64,000 nucleotides of DNA from Scatophagus argus (Eukaryota; Chordata; Actinopteri; Scatophagidae), in NCBI RefSeq assembly GCF_020382885.2, contig NC_058495.1, positions 26,946,627 to 27,010,626 on the forward strand, given 5' to 3'. Positions 1-11,309 of this stretch are shown piece by piece. A program made the position numbers and the translations under genes. The number at the start of each line of letters is the position of its first letter. The first letter of the stretch is position 1. Under the pieces are notes generated by a model, which saw only the letters and a list, made by a program, of their open reading frames with translations, searched no databases and had not been told where the DNA came from.

Positions 1-280
1 AATGATAAATGGACACTCAGTGAAATATTGTGGATTATTTCCACATTCAGGTGACAGCTGAAATTATTCAGCATGAATTTTGGTGCAACTTCTTTTAGTT
101 AGCAAACAGAAGTAATCAGGTCCACGTGTATCACAAGGTGTTTTTGTTTATTTTTTAAAAACAGCCGTAAAAATGAAAACAATAGAAGCAGCCCAACAGA
201 TCAGATGCTGGTGGTCACATGACAAGTGTGTTTTTTGCGTGTGTGCGTGCGTATGTGTGTGTGTGTGTGGGGGGGGGGTG

Positions 281-543
281 TCAAAGGTCAGCCTCTCTCT
301 GAGCCTCCATGGCTCTCTGCATCTTCTCCACCATCCACAAAGGAACTGAGAATGGCTTCAACTCGTCCATCCTGACATCTGGACAGTCCCTGCACACACA
401 CACACACACACACACACGTTACCATGGTAACCACGGACACCTGTAGAGCTGCTACGATGGAGACAGAAGGACTGATGTTAGACTCACTTGTACTCATCAC
501 TGCGAGATAAATCCTGGATGTCCTCCTCGATCAGCAGGTAGGC

Positions 544-585
<42 letters not shown>

Positions 586-3500
586 GTGTCACAGAAGTAC
601 GTTCAGCTGCAGTCTTACTTCTCATGTGTTCATAATCTGCATTTCTTGATGATACTGAGACTGAAGGTGAGAGTGAATGCTGAGCTGTCTGAGGTCAAAG
701 TGACAAGTTCAGATTTGTTTGTGGACTGGATGTTGTGTTTGTGTGCATCTTGTTTCTGTTTGTCTCCTGCTGAGACCCAGTTGTCTCCATAAGTTGACAT
801 GTTGTAGTTGAATGTGAAGTGTTTTCTCACCATCTTCCCCCCCGTCGCTCTCATGTGGTGTCTCTCTGCCAGCCACTGCTTATCCTTCGCATCTGCTGCA
901 TACTGACACACACACACACACAAAGATATTAGGACACACAGAGAGGTGTATTCACCTGTCTGACAGAAGAACAGGTGTGAGCTGAGACTGCAGGCTGAGT
1001 GCCGACTCACTCACAGCCTCACCATCCACTGTGTGTGTGTGTGTTTACCTTAAACAGATCGGCGTGTTTGATGTAGATGCGTCCTCTGGTCCCACCCATC
1101 CCCAGTGCCCTGCATGACGACAAATCATGACTCATCACAACATGAATACAATCTAAAATAGTCAAACAAACTTTTCCTAGTGTTTACATGTTGTTTATGT
1201 GATGTTTACATGCTGACTCACTTGTTGGCTCTGGAGCCGAGAACAAACGTGCTGCTTTCGTTCAGCCTGGACGGATCCCACTGAAACAAACAGTCACAAC
1301 GTGCTTGTGAACGAATGCTGGAGGACGAAACGTGTGTGGAGACATCAGTGACTCAGATCTGACTCAGCCTTCTGTGCCTTCACGTGTTTACACTCTGCGA
1401 TGTTAGCCTGACATCAGCATTTGGAGCTGATCAGCTAGTTTCAGCTGGACCACCTGTCTGATGAAGACACCTGAGCGAAGGTTTGTCTGAGGTGCTGCTT
1501 TAGCGGACTCACCTTCGGTCCTTCTCTCTTGATGGGATCAGACTTGAGCTTCGCCCTGCGGACAGGAACAGCCACACATTTGTCAGGTGCTGTGATCTAC
1601 CTGAGCAGTGATCATGATGCCACCCGTTACCTGTCAGATACTCACTGAGAGGAGAAGGTGTGTGGTCGATCAGAAGAGATGGCCGCCCCGCCCGGACGAG
1701 TCCTCCTCTGAAGACACAAAGATCCCAGTTAATGATGCACCTGTCACACCTGCTACTCACCTGTCACACCTCTGCCTGATTCCAGCTGTTTGGTTTCAGA
1801 CTGACTGAATTCTGACTCATTTCCAACCCCGTGAGAAAAGTGAAAAGCAGGTAAATACAGGTATAGCTCTACAGGTGTGTATATGAATACACCCGTGGAT
1901 GTTCAGATAACCTGCAGCCTCACCGCTGGATGCTGCATCACCTGACTGGCTAGCAAACACCTGTGGGGTCAGAGGTGACAGTACCTTCTTGAGGAGGGGA
2001 TTTGCACTCTGGCTGTAGTCCTCATCGACAGGTCTGGACCTCTGACAGGAGACAAAGAACCAGATCAGAACTGGACCGGTTTACAACATGTTGTGGATGT
2101 TCTCGCTGGTCCGTTCCTACCTTGATGGTAACTTCTGATCCTGCCCTCTTCGCCTCCCCGTCTGGAAACAGCTGTTTGGCCTGTTGATGACATGAGAGGA
2201 AACCATGGTAACCACACAGAAAACAGAGAGACAGCTGAGGACAAAGGTCACAAGGTCGAGTCCTGTGGAACCCGCTGACACTGCAGCCAGTCAAATGACA
2301 CCTGGTGTGATGTCACAGTAGCAGCTGATTTCAGTCAACTGTAAGCTTTCTGTTCACCAACGTTCAGTGTGTGGAGAATGAAGAAGTGAATGAGAACATC
2401 ACAGAGACGCAGGTGAGTTCTGGTGGTCATGTGACCAGCAGGGCCAGAGGTGAGAGGAGACAACAGGAAGTGATCTCACATGTTCCAGAACGTTCCTGCA
2501 GGCCTCTCTGATCAGCTGATCGGTCTGAACTTCATCACCAACATTCTCTTTCACGTTTTCTGCTGCTTTGTCAAAGAACTGCAACAGAAACAACATGACA
2601 ACATCAACACCTGCTATTCACACCTGTTCACACCTGCTCACACACATTGACAAATTGTCTTGTGCCTTGATACAAACCACATTCTCACTGTGACCTCTGA
2701 CCTTTTGGTACTTCTTGAACACAGCCATGATGTCATCGTTGAAGCTGGGCTGAAGGACTGCCCTCAACAGGTCCATGGATACCTGTGGATCAGTGTAACT
2801 ACACGCACACACACACACACACAGTTAGTCCAGGTTTAACCAACTGCTGCAAGCCAGTACAAGTTCTCAATATGAGTGATCTAAACCAGTACAAACAACC
2901 AAGTAACAGGATCACTACGTTGTCCCTGTCACTCATCTCTCAGAAAGGACAAGGAGGCATTTGATCAAATGTATTGATCCATCAGTTGAATATATCAATA
3001 CACATGAGCTGTGTTTCATCAGGAGGAACAAAGTACTGTTTAGTCTTTTCTCTGCAGGTTTTTATTTCCAGGGCGGCATGGTGGTGCGGTGGTCAGTACC
3101 GTCACCTCACAGCCAGAGGGTTCTGGGTTTGAATCCCAGTCTGGGCCCTTCTGTGTGGATCCCACAAAACATGCACATCAGGTTAACTGGCTACGCTACT
3201 TTGAACCGAGGTCTGAGTGTGAGTGTGTGGTTGCCTGGCAGATGAGCGGGTATAGAAAATGGATGGATGGACGGATGGTTTTTATTTCCATCACTCACTC
3301 ATTACATATATGGCAGCTGTCCTTATATCTGTTTTCAACATGGCAGCCTGGTGAGGAACTTTCTCAGTTTATAGGTGAACAGCACATTCAAATGTGTTTC
3401 TGACAACATCTGAGGTGAGAAACAGGACAGGTAGTGCCTGAAACAAATGGGTACAATAATCAATCCATCCACTAATCATAACTGAGGGACTCTAGTGTGA

Positions 3501-3987
3501 AAAGTCTTTTTCTTTTCTGTACTGTACAGCTGCAGGTACTTGTTTCCTGTGTATTTATTCCTTTGAATGCTCATCCTTCCCTTATCCCTGCATGCTTTGC
3601 ACCCTCTGTATCCTGTTTGCTGCTGTAATACTGTCATGTAATGGGACTAATAAAGGATCATCTTATCTTAAAATCTTCACCAGCACTTCAGTATGTGTTC
3701 ACATGCTGCTTTTCTCTCTCACAGCATGTTTTGGCCTGAGATCACGGTGCTCCAGTGCAACATTGTGTGTCAGTGAAAGTCAGAGTTCACCAGACAGCCG
3801 TACAGCTACAGACGGCCACAGACAAAAACACTGCGCTCTCAAAGTTGGTCATTTGAGTCCTGATGGAGTATAAACCTCAGAAACCAGTATGAGCCAGTAC
3901 AAAGCAGTACTGACCTGATGGTCATGTGTGAGCGTCGTCCTCGTCTGTGAATCTGTCTGTGTTTGATCATCAGGTTCCATGGCTTCT

Positions 3988-4018
<31 letters not shown>

Positions 4019-4623
4019 GGATGAAAGGATTAATTAATCAATCAAAGAATGACTTATTCATTTCGGCATTCCATAACATTTTAAAACAAACATTGCAGCC
4101 AGTTACACAAACATATTTAAGATCTTTTTTAAAGAAATGTAAATCATTTTCAATTCCCTGAACACCCGAATTCAAAACCTTTCGACACCATCAGACACTA
4201 AACAGTAAAACTGTAAAAAACATCCAGTTTTGTTTCAACGTGATGACTGCAAACAGTCACAGACTCAGTCAGTTACAATGACAACATTTAACACAGACAT
4301 TTATCAATCAAATGTCTGGTCATCCGGGGACAGACATTCTGAGTCTCTAAGAACTTTAAAGGTGAACAGTTTTTTAAAATTAATTCTGACTGATATGCAG
4401 CCATGACGTCACGTTTATCATCCATCATCAGTAACTGCTCATCCTTTGTTCGAAATCACACCGCAAACAATACCGTAATACAATATGATAAAACGAATAC
4501 AATAGTAGCTAGCGGACATTGAGCTAACTGTTAGCTGGTGCTTCGTACCGGGCTCTGCTCTGCCTGCTCCGGCCCGTCCTGTTCCAGCCAGTCCTGGCCT
4601 CCCTCGCTACGGTGAGCTCCCAT
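281..4623 (-). CDS. dnttip1: DNTTIP1, MiDAC histone deacetylase complex subunit (13 coding exons)
   Basis: Deoxynucleotidyltransferase terminal-interacting protein 1 is the dimerising scaffold of the nuclear MiDAC complex with HDAC1/2 and MIDEAS. Thirteen exons join in phase: 4549-4623, 3915-3985, 2702-2798, 2480-2578, 2121-2180, 1985-2041, 1646-1707, 1513-1555, 1222-1280, 1049-1109, 831-902, 488-543 and 281-389. They give about 306 aa (human about 329). Recognisable family blocks are KPWNLMIKHRQIHRRGRRS near the N-terminus, SMDLLRAVLQPSFNDDI in the dimerisation region, and WDPSRLNESSTFVLGSRANK followed by LGMGGTRGRIYIKH and RATGGKMAYLLIEEDI in the C-terminal DNA-binding region. The start ATG precedes MGAHRSEGG, like the MGA start of the human protein. 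A minus-strand AATAAA lies at 147-152. Five acceptors (exons 2, 3, 11, 12, 13) sit directly against (TG)n repeats. Intron 2 holds a SINE and a LINE tail. Identity is very secure; the basic KGRPPG segment of mammals is altered here. Confidence 0.96.
3072..3283 (+). repeat. tRNA-derived SINE, internally deleted copy
   Basis: The head reads GGGCGGCATGGTGGTGCGG, an A-box-like start, followed by a B-box-like GGTTTGAATCC about 55 bases later. The tail ends in GAAAATGGATGGATGG repeats. It aligns by eye with the longer copy at 20807-21180 but lacks the middle 'gttctccctgtg' segment and most of the 3' body, so it is an old truncated insertion. It lies in intron 2 of dnttip1. Confidence 0.85.
3565..3671 (+). 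repeat. LINE-type 3' tail ending in (ATCTT)n, copy 1
   Basis: The text 'cttcccttatccctgcatgctttgcaccctctgtatcctgtttgctgctgtaat' through 'aataaaggatcatcttatctta' (described here in parts) matches the stretch at 27683-27787 nearly base for base. A related tail ends at 36864. The AATAAAGG(A/T)T end with a short ATCTT tail is typical of fish L2/Rex-like LINE or LINE-dependent SINE 3' ends. Family assignment is from memory. Confidence 0.7.
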
Positions 4624-4870
4624 GATGGAGACGATGTTGACCCAGGCCGGTCCGGGTCCAAGAGAACTAACTCCGCTAGGCTAACAGCAACTAATGCTAA
4701 CAGAGAAAGCTAACGGTGCTTTATCTCCGGAGTGGGTGTTTCAAACTACCGTTATCGGTTTGTTACCGTGAGTCCCCGCATTGACAGACTCCGAGAGGCT
4801 GAACGATGTTTCCTGGCAGTCAATAATCGATACTGACTGACGGTAATACTAATACTGACAGCAGTATTTG
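4549..4870. promoter_or_regulatory. Probable dnttip1 promoter and 5' UTR region
   Basis: This stretch contains the first coding exon of dnttip1 on the minus strand and upstream DNA relatively rich in CpG (for example ctccggcccg, gtccgggtcc, ctccggagtg), in contrast to the AT-rich DNA beyond 4960. No TATA box in a convincing place was seen. The transcription start is not determined; the call rests on composition and position. Confidence 0.45.
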
Positions 4871-5319
4871 TTTCCAGGAAGTTACACTCCGGCTTTTTCC
4901 GCTTGCGTAGTATCACAAACAACACTTCCGGTCATTCACTTCGGAATGAAAGCAGAGCCTCCACAGATAAATAAATGTTTAATAAACCCATTTTTAAAAA
5001 TATTATGTTTTGTCGTTGTTTTGCTTTGTTTTTGTGTTCTTTTTTTGACGAACACTGAGCTTACGACACGGTCTTAATTAAATAAACTGTGAGAGATTTA
5101 AGACAAAAGTGTTTTCTGGAAATGATCCAGAAATATAAATACAAGAAATTTGTCATTAATTCCATTATAAAAATTAAGAAATCAAGTTAATTATATGACT
5201 AAGTTCTTAGAATTGTGAGAAAGAAATCTTTTAATAACAGAAAGTATGAAAAAAGTCTATCATGCAAACTCTTTTCTCTAAGATCCAAACTGTATTTTAA
5301 ATTTCCATATTTCCACAAC

Positions 5320-5795
5320 GTTTCAGAATCAGAATCAGAATTCCTTTATTTATCCCCGAGGGGGAATTCTGTAAACAACACTGTCTTAATGATTCATTCA
5401 AAATGCAAAAGGTAGAACCAGAATTCCAAAAATGTTTGGACATTGTGTAAAACAAACAAAATGCAGTAACTTGGTAATCGTGTATAACAAACTGTGAATG
5501 TACTGAATGTTTGCACTGTGATACTGTGGTTTTAGCTGGCTAATGTTAGCTAACATTAGCTTTCTTGCTAACTTTGATCTATGCTAGCTAGCTAACGTGG
5601 GAAAATACTTCCTTTGGGGAATAACATCAGCCTGTTCATTCACACTCCCACGGCTAACCTGGCCGGGTTGGCCCTCGCAAATTTCTTTGTCAGCTGGTGT
5701 TGAGGACTGTGGTTCCGTGTAGCGTCGTGTATTTAAGTACAAGAATTTCCCTCCAGGGATTAATAAAGGAATTCTGATTCTGATTGATTCTGAGC
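5320..5795. repeat. Pair of inverted LINE-type ends, possible single mobile element
   Basis: At 5322-5372 there is (AGAATC)n followed by AATTCCTTTATTTATCCC. At 5739-5795 the reverse complement appears: CCCTCCAGGGATTAATAAAG followed by GAATTCTGATTCTGATT. The two about 50-base arms are inverted copies of the same fish interspersed-repeat end and enclose about 370 bases without an ORF. This is either two independent insertions in opposite orientation or one element bounded by inverted repeats. Confidence 0.6.
5539..5560. repeat. 22-base perfect palindrome
   Basis: The sequence gctaatgttagctaacattagc equals its own reverse complement (22 bases). It lies in the interior of the inverted-end segment at 5320-5795, in GCTA-rich DNA. 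It could form a hairpin or be a chance product of the repetitive TTAGC context common in fish DNA. Confidence 0.9.
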
Positions 5796-7956
5796 TAACT
5801 GGCCTTAGCTAACCTTAGCTTGCTTGCTCACTAACAAACAAAACAAAACCTGAATGACATTACCTAATCTGACACAGTGCCTGTGAGATAAGATAAGATG
5901 ATAAGATGAACTTTATTGATACTGAGATAGCTAGCTTGGCAAATTACTTCACCAGGTACTATGACCTGTGATACCATGTTGTTGGTGTTGATTTTAGCCA
6001 ACAATGATATAACAAAGCAGAGGCGTACAATTAACGACTGCTTCTTGCTAGCCTAGACTGATGCATGAAAGGGGTAGACAGCTAGTCAACTGTAACCCAG
6101 GCTGAGCTGGGATCGGCAGGCTGGCTGTGGCTTGACTTGCGCGGTGCAGGCAAGACGGCAAAACAGCAACTATTCAAATGAACTATAAGAACAGTTGAGA
6201 TAGTAAAGTTATTGTAATTGTGATCATGATGTATTTTGCAGCAGCACCACAAGCAGCAGGCTGCCAACTGGCGTTCACTCATCAGCCACTGGTGTCCTCA
6301 AGGTTTCTTTAAGTTCAGCAATTATGTCTAATTTATTACACTTTTGTGTTTTATCAGATGCCAAAAACTATGTATGTGATACGTAACCTAAGAAAAACAA
6401 CTTATATCGGTTTACACATGGTCCCAAATTTGCTAGAATCAGGATTAAATTTGTTAATAAATAAATAAATACATAATCTTCACGCAGAGTATTACATTTT
6501 ATTTTTAAAGAATTTTATTTATATTTTTCCTGACTGCTCAATATATTGAATGTTCCTGTGCTGTGTTTATGTTTAGGTGAGATGAAATGCATTTCTACAT
6601 TTGTTCAGTTTAACATCCTGAAACCTGTTCAAAACACAATGAGTGTGTTGGAACATTAATGGAAAACTTAACAGTTGATGTCCCCCCAGAGCAACATGTG
6701 TAAATCATACACGATCAGAGAGAGGCAGAAAAACTGGGTTGGATATATTTTTACTGGAAGAGGATGAAGCCGCAGTTTGTCTGCAGGCAGAATGAAGGAC
6801 AGACAGTATTTACATTGTCCAGCTGTGAGGACCCCACCACTGATATGGCCAAGCCTTCATTGCTTTGCAGCGTCGCCACAGGGCATTACACCATGTGTCA
6901 TTTCGTATTTACAACCAGAAGCATTTCAAATTTACGATGAAAAGATCTTTTGTTTCCTAGTTGTATAAAAGTGATGTTTTTACTGTTGACATTCTACACT
7001 CAGTCTTAAGGGAAAAAAACAACTTGCTGGTTTGAATCAATGAAGAAACGTGCATTGAATTCAGCAAAGACAAAACAACTGGAGGATTTATCTCATAATT
7101 CTGACTTTTGTTTCTGAAGTCATAATTAAGAGACGTTGTATCATTATTGATGCAACACAATGAATCAATAATTACAAATGACATTTTAAGTACACACAAA
7201 AAAGTTGTCACTTGACCATTTCCAAGTCGTCACATTGTTTTTGTAATTATGAGACAAAAATCTTGAGTTTTCAAATCTCAAAATAAAGAGCTCTTTGAAG
7301 CGCTATCACAGAATCATTTCAATATCCGTCTATCAGAGGACAACTCATGAAATCAGTTTACAAAATTAGAGAGGATTCTCATAATTCTGGCAAGATCTTC
7401 AGGAAGCTGTCGAGATCTTGTCTCAAAGTTAATAAAGTTCAATTAAGCAAGAGATTTGGAGGTAAGACCTAATTTTGAGGTAAGTAACATGTAATTAGAA
7501 CTAATTAGAAGTTATCTGGTAATTAAAGTTTGACTAGATAAAATTGTGTTTCTCATAAATAAGAGAATTTTATTCAGTACTTATTAAATACAGATTTTAT
7601 ACAAACATAAAATTACAAGTTTTCTTGTAATTAATGTCAGAAAACCTTTGAAAGCTTTCGTCAGAACTCAATCACAAGATATTTATCTCATAGTTACAAG
7701 GACTTTACTTTTGATGATATACAGATTCTATAATTACAATAAAATATCTCCATTTTGTTTTCTTTGGTCAACTTAATGTAGTTTCACTGGTGTTATACTG
7801 ACTTACCAGGAACAGTCCAACATTAGCCTAGCTTAGCATGAAGACTGTAACTCCAGATTCAAAGTAAACAGACATCCCAAAATGTTAACTGCTCTCAAAG
7901 CAGCCTTTAAAACAGTTAACAGCAAAATGTTTGAGAAACATTTTGTGTGATATTTC

Positions 7957-7997
7957 AGGGGCCAGGGGCCAGGGGCCAGGGGCCAGGGGCCAGGGGC
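7957..7997 (+). repeat. GGGGCCA tandem repeat, potential G-quadruplex
   Basis: Five or more direct copies of the 7-base unit GGGGCCA give at least five runs of four guanines spaced by CCA on the plus strand. This satisfies the usual G4 pattern. It is followed by 'ggggcacctcgac'. No gene overlaps it. Confidence 0.9.
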
Positions 7998-10062
7998 ACC
8001 TCGACTTTAAACTCAGCTTGAAAAAACACATTCAGGAATACGATCAGTTAAGGTGTCATGCACAACAGAAACCCAAGATAACCCAAAAACCATGAAAAAA
8101 ATAATACATAAAACACTTACATACACAACTGAGAATTCAAAAAAATAAAGTAGGGGGGTATTGTGCTGGTTAGACTTCAGCATTACTGATGCATACACAC
8201 TTCTACTTTTACATACAAGATATAGATCTTCTTAATAACACTTTGGTTTAGTTTAAAACAAACTATCATAGGCTGTATAATACAGAAAACAGATCTCCAT
8301 ATTTAAAAAATATGTTAAATTAACTCAAATAATAAAAAAAACCATTTTTTTTCAATCAATTTAACTGAAGATGAGGAAAATAACAGACTTCATATCATTT
8401 AACTGTACACTATCTACACAGCTGCTGCTGCTGTTGGGGCAGAAAATGATGTCACAAGGAGACAGATGCCTGATAGGATGACTCATTAGCCAATCAGAAG
8501 ACAGATTATCAGCCACTGGTAACGAGTTACGAAGTGTGAGGAGCGGCTGGTCCCTCAAATATTTTTCGCCATTTTTAATTTTTTTAGAGATTTCTTTTCA
8601 TGAATTGAATGTTGGTGAGTTTATTGTACTGACGCCACTGAAAAAAAGAACTAACAAAATACAGTCAAAATATTCCAAGATAAATGTCCAAAAAATACGT
8701 CATACATGAGAAAAATTCATAGAAATTACAGGCAAAAGGTGCACAGTCGTGAACAAAAGTTGAATTCAATAAAAGTATTTGAGAAAAAGTAAAATTTTTA
8801 AAATTGCAAATACTTTAAGAATAAAATGTCAAAATAAAGTATAATTACATCTGCTTCTGTCTATACATACAGAACCTTAAAGGCAGGATGAGTATGTTTT
8901 TCCCCCCACAATGTTCAGACTCTCAATCGTCACTACAATCATTACAACTTAGTGTCTGCATCTGTACAGACCCTGCACTCAGTCTGTATGTCCCGACGTT
9001 AGCACATTCAGGACTCTTCTGGCTGTCAGCCATGGAGCAGCGGATATGCAGCCGGAGTCCACAGTGTGTGAGGATGGGACTCTTAAAACATGGTGACCAC
9101 ATGTCAGATTGTTAGCATACAATCCACAAGGTCGGGTGGGTGGGCATCTTTGTGTTTTACAAACTGACAAATCCAACTCATTCTGCCCTGCCTATGAAAG
9201 AGGAACCAGACTTTTATAGCAAGAACTCCTCACACTTCACAATTTAACTTAACATGGAGCCTCATCTCCAGTGGTGGTGGTCGTATCTGTCATGTCTCTG
9301 ATCACACTTCCTGTTTAATGATGACACCAGAGGAACCTCAGAGTCCCAGTTGTGAGTCGGCCTCCACCAGAAAATATGACCTGACTGTGAAGGCTTCGCC
9401 TCCTCCTGCATGTTGAAAACTCAGTTTCCCACAATCCACCACTGACTGAACAAGCTCATCTTCTGAAACACTGATTGGCCAGGCCATCCTGAAGACATGG
9501 ATCCTGGAGCAGGATTTCGCTGAATTCTGTCCGACTCAACAAAGAAAGTCCAGTAAATAGTAATAGCTGCCTTGTCAACCGATCACCAAGCCCTGTCGGT
9601 GTGGGGACCAACCAGAGCTCCTCCAGTGACGCAGAGGAGCAGTGACATCACAGATGATATCACAGGTGAATGAAACGATTTTTATTGCTTGAGCTCCAAC
9701 AAGTCGCTGCTCGCTGATTAACTACATCTGTTGGCTGCAGTCCTTGTTGCTAAGCAACAAGAGCCTTGACACCTATGATGTCAGAGCTTTGACCAACGAG
9801 AAGAGCTGATGTCAGCGTGGATGAACCAGTTTGAGTAAACACAGGAAAGGCCAACAGAAAGGATTAAGTCAGGTTTTAGGGGGAACGGCAGAGCAGCATT
9901 GTGGGTATTTTGACAGAAGCTGAGGATGTGCTACAGGTGCAGGTGAGGGACAATCTGAATAGACGAGACAACGATCAGAACAAACTAACGTGGTATGACA
10001 GAGAAATTTTAAACAACTTTCCAACAGGTGAAGGGACGCAGTCACTGTAAGCCCCGCCTCAC

Positions 10063-11261
10063 CTACACAGCAGCCATCTTGTCTCGAGGACTGCTGCTGC
10101 TGCTGCTGCTGCTGCTACTACTACTGTTGTTGTTGTTGTCATGGCCACCAGGTGACATCACAGCGCTGTGCAACCGATCAGCTGCCTTAGGGGCGGAGTC
10201 TCTGTCTCCAGGCGTGATGTGGGCGGGGCCAGGAGAGGACAAGGAGGAGGGGTGCGATGGGGAGGGCCGGTACGCCGCCATCAGCTCAGCCAGACGCTCC
10301 GGAGTCGGAGCCCACTTCGCAAAACCAGCATCGTTCTGAAGGAAGAGTACTGCTGTACCGTGTACTGCCCGGTAATACATCTCTTCTCTGAAAATACACA
10401 ACATACAAGTTGAATGTTGTATGACAGTATCAGACCAGTACACAGCAGTATATCTACTCCCTAAAGAGACAAACATGAGACATTTTGTACGATGTGTCTT
10501 ACTGTGTAGAAAAGTATGGTGCGTTGTCAGTGTAGTACCAGTGCAGTGCTTTAGTCAGGTCTAGATAGCAGTACAGTGTAGCACAAGTCGAAACAATATA
10601 GTATCACTTTAGAACTGCGATGTATTTGGGTACTACAGGAGTAGTAATATCAGTACCTCTTGCAGATGTGTTGACTCCCGGAGCGATACTCGTGCTCGTA
10701 GGCTGGGATGTTCAGCTGGTGACGAAGAAATCGGCTTCCCTCCATACGGGTCAGAGCCGGGGTGACGGGGTCACGCCACTCAGGGACGAAGACAATGAAG
10801 GACAGAGGTTCAGAGGACTGATCCAACAGCTCCTGACAGACACAGACAGACTGCAATATGTTCACCTGTACTTACAATACAACACAGCATAGTACAATGC
10901 AGACCAGTCCGGTCTGATTTAGATTGACAGCCTGGCTTAAAAGTGTGTGATACCTCCTCTAACCTCCTAACGGATGATCATGAACCTACCGCCACTGGCA
11001 GAATCTTTATTGTTTTGGGAAGAGAGACCTTGAAGCCTCCAGGTTTAGAAGACAACAACAGAACGGTACAAACCAGTATGGATTAGTATGATGCTGGTCA
11101 ATCCATACTGGTATATTTCCCAGTATGGTACAAACTAGTACACGACATAGAAGACTGACCTCAAAGTGGGTCACCATGGTATCCATCAGCTCTTCACAGA
11201 ACGGAGGGTTTGCTTCAAATGAGCCACTGGCTGGACAGAAAGACAGGAATGGCCTGAACCG

Positions 11262-11309
<48 letters not shown>

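Larger units (their letters stand above)
4871..10062. other. Gene-poor intergenic region between dnttip1 and pcif1
   Basis: I see no convincing coding exon on either strand. The DNA is AT-rich and full of stops. It holds two inverted LINE-type ends (5320-5370 and 5739-5795), a 22-base perfect palindrome (5539-5560), a GATAAGAT-type LINE tail near 5885-5930, a GGGGCCA tandem repeat (7957-7997) and GCTA-rich stretches. The part from about 8.5 to 10.06 kb could include the 3' UTR of pcif1, since its stop codon is at 10063, but I cannot fix a polyadenylation site. Confidence 0.6.

Noticed and set aside
10028-10339. Plus ORF with a run of 16 leucines that looks like a signal peptide
   Set aside because: It is the antisense of the (AAC)n-(AGC)n codons in the last pcif1 exon.
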